A stretch of 64,000 nt of DNA from contig JABDAU010000009.1 of the NCBI GenBank assembly GCA_013289045.1, positions 1-64,000 on the forward strand. The letters are read 5' to 3'. Below the pieces are notes generated by a model. The model saw only the letters and a list, made by a program, of their open reading frames with translations, ran no database searches and was not told the origin of the DNA. Of the stretch, positions 61,052 to 64,000 are shown one piece after another; position 1 is the first letter of the stretch; each line of letters opens with the position of its first letter. Source of the DNA: Bacteroidota bacterium (GTDB taxonomy: Bacteria; Bacteroidota; Bacteroidia; Sphingobacteriales; Sphingobacteriaceae). The position numbers and the translations under genes are program-made.

Positions 61052-62083
61052 TTATTGATGCGGCTTAAACGAGCCATCATCAACATCTTTGATGAATTTT
61101 ATCACACCGTTCATGTACACCTGCTGATCGTCCCACATGGCGAGGTGGCTGCCGTTGGGTGAATATAGGTAGGCGCCCTGCGGCATTTGGGTACTCATCC
61201 ATTTCATATATACGGGGTCCATGGTATCATATTTGGCGCCAATGCACAGGGTAGGTACGATAATGTTGTGCATTTCCTTGCTTCTGTCCCAACTGATCAG
61301 GCGGCCACCGGTTTTGAATTCGCTCGGGCCCTGCATCATTACGTAAACTTCGTCGTTAACATGTTTAAAAGAACGCATGACAGGGTCGGGCCAATCGGCA
61401 AGGCGGCAGATGTGCTGGTGATAGTATTCTTTAAGCACTAACGCCTGGTAGATGCTGTCCTTGTATAATCCCTTGTTCTCGTAACTTGATAACGAGTCTA
61501 CCAGCGATTTCCGCATTTTGCCGCGGAGTACGCCGTTATATTTTTCGTAAGCCGGCATACTGGCCATCATATTGCTGATGATAAGGCCTTTTATGTTCTT
61601 CTGGTATTTCAAGGCATAGTCCATTGCCAAAATGCCGCCCCATGAATTGCCCAGCAGGTAAAAATTGCTGCTGTCGAGCTTTAGCGCCTGGCGCACCTGC
61701 TCTACTTCCTCAACAAAACGCGGGGTTGTCCACAGGCTGCTATCTTTGGGCTGGTCGCTGTAATAGGAGCCAAGCTGGTCATATTCTATCATTTCGAAGC
61801 CTTCTTTAGGGAAGAAGCTTTCAAAGCATTCCATGTACTCGTGTGTCATGGCCGGGCCGCCATGCAGCAGCAATATCTTTATGCGCGGGTTTGTGCCGAT
61901 GCGTTTCGTCCACACTTTGAACTTGCCTACAGGCGTTTGAATGGTGATCATTTTAATGCCGGCTACCTGTACGCCGGAATCGACCGGGGCAAAGTATTGG
62001 GCGACGGTGGTGCTTTTTTGGTGGCAGGAGGAGGTGAGGATGGTAGAGAAGCCGATGAGCAATAGGTAAAGAAGTTTTTTCAT
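61052..62083 (-). CDS. alpha/beta hydrolase, proline iminopeptidase (S33) type, lipoprotein
   Basis: This encodes 343 residues from the ATG at 62083, chosen because it puts a lipoprotein signal with Cys20 (LTSSCHQKS) at the N-terminus. Motifs are the oxyanion-hole LLHGGPAMTHEY, the nucleophile Ser in LLGNSWGGILAMDYA and His in NGSHLAMWDD. It should remove N-terminal proline or another residue from peptides. It is probably anchored to an envelope membrane. Its stop is 22 bases from the CCATAG repeat. Confidence 0.88.
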   Translation of the reverse strand: MKKLLYLLLIGFSTILTSSCHQKSTTVAQYFAPVDSGVQVAGIKMITIQTPVGKFKVWTKRIGTNPRIKILLLHGGPAMTHEYMECFESFFPKEGFEMIEYDQLGSYYSDQPKDSSLWTTPRFVEEVEQVRQALKLDSSNFYLLGNSWGGILAMDYALKYQKNIKGLIISNMMASMPAYEKYNGVLRGKMRKSLVDSLSSYENKGLYKDSIYQALVLKEYYHQHICRLADWPDPVMRSFKHVNDEVYVMMQGPSEFKTGGRLISWDRSKEMHNIIVPTLCIGAKYDTMDPVYMKWMSTQMPQGAYLYSPNGSHLAMWDDQQVYMNGVIKFIKDVDDGSFKPHQ

Positions 62084-62113
62084 GATGGGGATTTGGTGAA
62101 CTAATATAGTCAT

Positions 62114-62340
62114 TATTTAAAAAAATCTGCTGACGCTATTTTGTCAGCCTTGCAGGTGTAGCAGGTTGCTACATTTAGCTACATTTCACACAGGAAAACG
62201 CTACGGAATGCTACACTTTACTACAGTTAGTTAAAATATAATAAATTGATATACAGTTATATAAATATTGTTATTCAGCAAAATCTGTGTATTATAATCT
62301 TTGCGTTTTGCTACACAAAAGCAGTAGAAAAACGGTAGAT
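62114..62340. other. intergenic stretch with GCTACA-type repeats, no gene
   Basis: Within the 500-base space to 62584, GCTACA occurs at several places between 62165 and 62317, with the reverse TGTAGC at 62157 and related ACTACA and GTAGA strings. The spacing is irregular. The longer neighbour 62399-62515 is a GGGCGTTGCC element. The last part (62520-62580) has CACTTCCG and TTTGCACATTTGCACATC repeats. I see no coding frame. Confidence 0.5.
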
Positions 62341-62398
62341 AATAGGTAGTTTTTGATGCTTTTATGATGTAATGTATTTGAATGCTATTAGGGTGATT

Positions 62399-62515
62399 GC
62401 GTTAAGGATAGTAGCGGATACCGGCCAATGCGCTTAATGCCTTGTGTAGTATGAGCGGATAGCCTGGCCGCTTCGCGAGCCTCAGCGCGGGCTGCGGCAA
62501 CGCCCAAATTAAAAC
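62399..62515. repeat. GCGTTAAGGATAG...GGCAACGCCC element (copy 4)
   Basis: It begins GCGTTAAGGATAGTAGCGG, then ATACCGGCC, CTTGTGTAGTATGAGCGGAT, and ends GGCTGCGGCAACGCCC. It has the same architecture as the right half of the element at 18336-18622, and the right arm shows a TTCGCGA-type hairpin insertion not seen in copy 3. Confidence 0.82.
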
Positions 62516-62584
62516 AGTTTTACACTTCCGCACTTCCGTTCTAATTTGCACATTTGCACATCTACTAATTTGCACATCAATACC

Positions 62585-64000
62585 ATGATCCATAAAAAAA
62601 CAAGAAAATACATACCCGCCAACCTCGAAATGACCTGGGAGGCGCTTGAACCGATATTTATTGAACTCCGCGAACGTGAGATCGGCTCAGCCGCCGGATT
62701 GGAACAATGGCTGCGCGACCGCAGTGAGCTGGAAGCGGCTATCGAGGAGGATTTCGCCTGGCGCTATATCCGCATGACCTGCGATACAACCAGTGAAGAA
62801 TTGCTGCAGAAGTTCCAGTATTTCGCTACAGAGATAGAGCCGAAAATTGCACCGTACAGCAACGAGATGAATAAAAAGCTGGTTGCCAGCCAGTATGTTG
62901 ATGAGCTGGACGAGGAAAAGTTTTTTATTTACCTGAGAGGGGTGAAGAAATCGCTGGAATTGTTCAGGGAGGAAAATATCCCGCTGTTTACCGAGATACA
63001 GGTGGAGCAGCAGAAGTACCAGGGGATAAGCGGGGCCATGAGTGTACACATTGGCGATAAGGAATTTACGCTGGAGCAGGCTTCGGTATTTTTAAAGGAT
63101 ACCAACCGCAACAAGCGCCAGGAAGTTTGGGAAAAGATAACTGAGCGCCGTTTGCAGGACAAGGAAACGCTGGATAAGCTATTCGATCACCTGCGCAAGC
63201 TGCGCCATAAAGTGGCGCTGAATGCCGGTTTCGAAAACTTTAGGGATTATATGTTCCAGGCGCTGGGTCGCTTTGATTATACGCCGCAGGATTGCTACGC
63301 TTTCCATGAAGCGATTGAGAAAGAGATAGTGCCGATACTGCGCGTGCGTGCGGATGAGCGCAAAAAGGCTTTAGACGTGGGCACATTACGCCCATGGGAT
63401 ATGGATGTGGATACCACCGGTAAAGCGGCTTTGAAGCCATTTCAGAACGGAAATGATTTGATAGAGAAATCGATTCAGTGCTTTACAAACATCAGCAGCT
63501 ATTTGGGAGAGCGTTTGGAGATCATGAAGGATAACAGTCTTTTCGACGTGGAAAGCCGTAAAGGCAAAGCGCCGGGCGGTTATAATTACCCGCTATCGGA
63601 AACTGGTGCACCGTTTATTTTCATGAATTCGGCCAATACCTTCCGCGACCTGACCACGATGGTACATGAGGGCGGTCATGCGGTACACACCTTCCTTACA
63701 GCCGATTTGGAACTGAATGACTTTAAACATTGCCCAAGCGAGGTTGCCGAGCTGGCTTCCATGAGTATGGAGCTGATCAGCATGGACAATTGGGATGTAT
63801 ATTTTGATAACCCCGAAGACCTGAAACGCGCCAAACGCGATCAGCTTTCGGACGTGTTGAAAACCTTGCCATGGGTAGCTGTGGTGGACCAGTTTCAACA
63901 TTGGATCTATACCAATCCCGGCCATACAGATGCTGAGCGCCGCGATGCCTGGGTGCAGATCTACAGCGATTTCGGCGGTGGTTTTGCCGATTGGAGCGGA
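62585..64000 (+). CDS. M3 family oligoendopeptidase (3' truncated by window edge)
   Basis: The frame starts with ATG at 62585 and is open to the end of the window, 472 codons. No stop is met, so the gene continues. The zinc site is HEGGH (His361, Glu362, His365; MVHEGGHAVH) and the third ligand region is SEVAELASMSME. The N-terminal helical part (EQWLRDRSELEAAIEEDFAW, YLRGVKKSLELF) is typical of the PepF/M3 group. It hydrolyses medium-length peptides in the cytosol. It has no signal peptide. Confidence 0.92.
   Translation, partial: MIHKKTRKYIPANLEMTWEALEPIFIELREREIGSAAGLEQWLRDRSELEAAIEEDFAWRYIRMTCDTTSEELLQKFQYFATEIEPKIAPYSNEMNKKLVASQYVDELDEEKFFIYLRGVKKSLELFREENIPLFTEIQVEQQKYQGISGAMSVHIGDKEFTLEQASVFLKDTNRNKRQEVWEKITERRLQDKETLDKLFDHLRKLRHKVALNAGFENFRDYMFQALGRFDYTPQDCYAFHEAIEKEIVPILRVRADERKKALDVGTLRPWDMDVDTTGKAALKPFQNGNDLIEKSIQCFTNISSYLGERLEIMKDNSLFDVESRKGKAPGGYNYPLSETGAPFIFMNSANTFRDLTTMVHEGGHAVHTFLTADLELNDFKHCPSEVAELASMSMELISMDNWDVYFDNPEDLKRAKRDQLSDVLKTLPWVAVVDQFQHWIYTNPGHTDAERRDAWVQIYSDFGGGFADWSG

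Overview
The window looks like a chromosomal segment of a Bacteroidota bacterium of the family Sphingobacteriaceae, most likely Mucilaginibacter or a close relative. This is inferred from gene content and signals, not from a search. The supporting signs are a type IX secretion (T9SS) sorting domain, SusE/T9SS-era style lipoproteins, a GH130/GT4 mannoside module, -7 boxes of the TAnnTTTG type, A-rich leaders without Shine-Dalgarno sequences, and many intergenic inverted repeats. Most genes are ordinary chromosomal genes. The accessory material is concentrated at about 51-53 kb.

Layout. 0-8.5 kb: the end of an ECF sigma factor gene with its partner, small hypothetical genes, a DUF1624-type membrane protein, an isochorismatase-fold protein, a PAS-LuxR regulator, an ArnT-like glycosyltransferase and a serpin lipoprotein. 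8.5-18.3 kb (minus strand): phosphocholine-type phospholipase C, miaA, a pRiA4b ORF-3-like protein, cca, a Sua5/YrdC protein, a GT4 enzyme, dapD and mgtC. 18.3-23.5 kb: composite repeats, thioredoxin, a DUF58 protein and a two-component system. 23.7-31 kb: GH130 with two GT4 enzymes and a permease. 31-40 kb: an aminotransferase, an ECF sigma operon with a repeat-bearing anti-sigma-like protein, Bcp, an M23 peptidase, an FAH-family protein and a T9SS cargo protein. 40-51 kb: Kup, two PAP2 phosphatases, a SemiSWEET, a permease, a GlcNAc-type kinase, and a Nudix-type regulator divergent from a pfkA / pseudokinase-like / gap operon. 51-53.1 kb: a RAYT transposase surrounded by its REP palindromes, next to a RES-Xre toxin-antitoxin pair. 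53-64 kb: a GH5 mannanase, a SDR gene, a cysteine-linked block, a Crp-type regulator, an ankyrin protein, a lipoprotein peptidase and the start of an M3 oligoendopeptidase.

The most interesting candidate is at 55.6-58.4 kb. A 27-codon open reading frame ending in five consecutive cysteine codons lies between a good promoter and a phytanoyl-CoA-dioxygenase-like gene. Its Cys codons overlap one arm of a possible terminator. The same 7-nt-spaced palindrome precedes both this leader and the upstream SDR gene. A tRNA-Cys with an extra base in its acceptor stem follows, and then a gamma-glutamylcyclotransferase-like gene. This looks like a cysteine-responsive attenuation unit, possibly for sulfur scavenging.

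A second theme is intergenic repeats. At least ten unrelated families of long inverted repeats occur, and many start or end exactly at a stop codon. Several genes take their last codons and stop from a repeat arm. The elements may serve as 3'-end or terminator modules.
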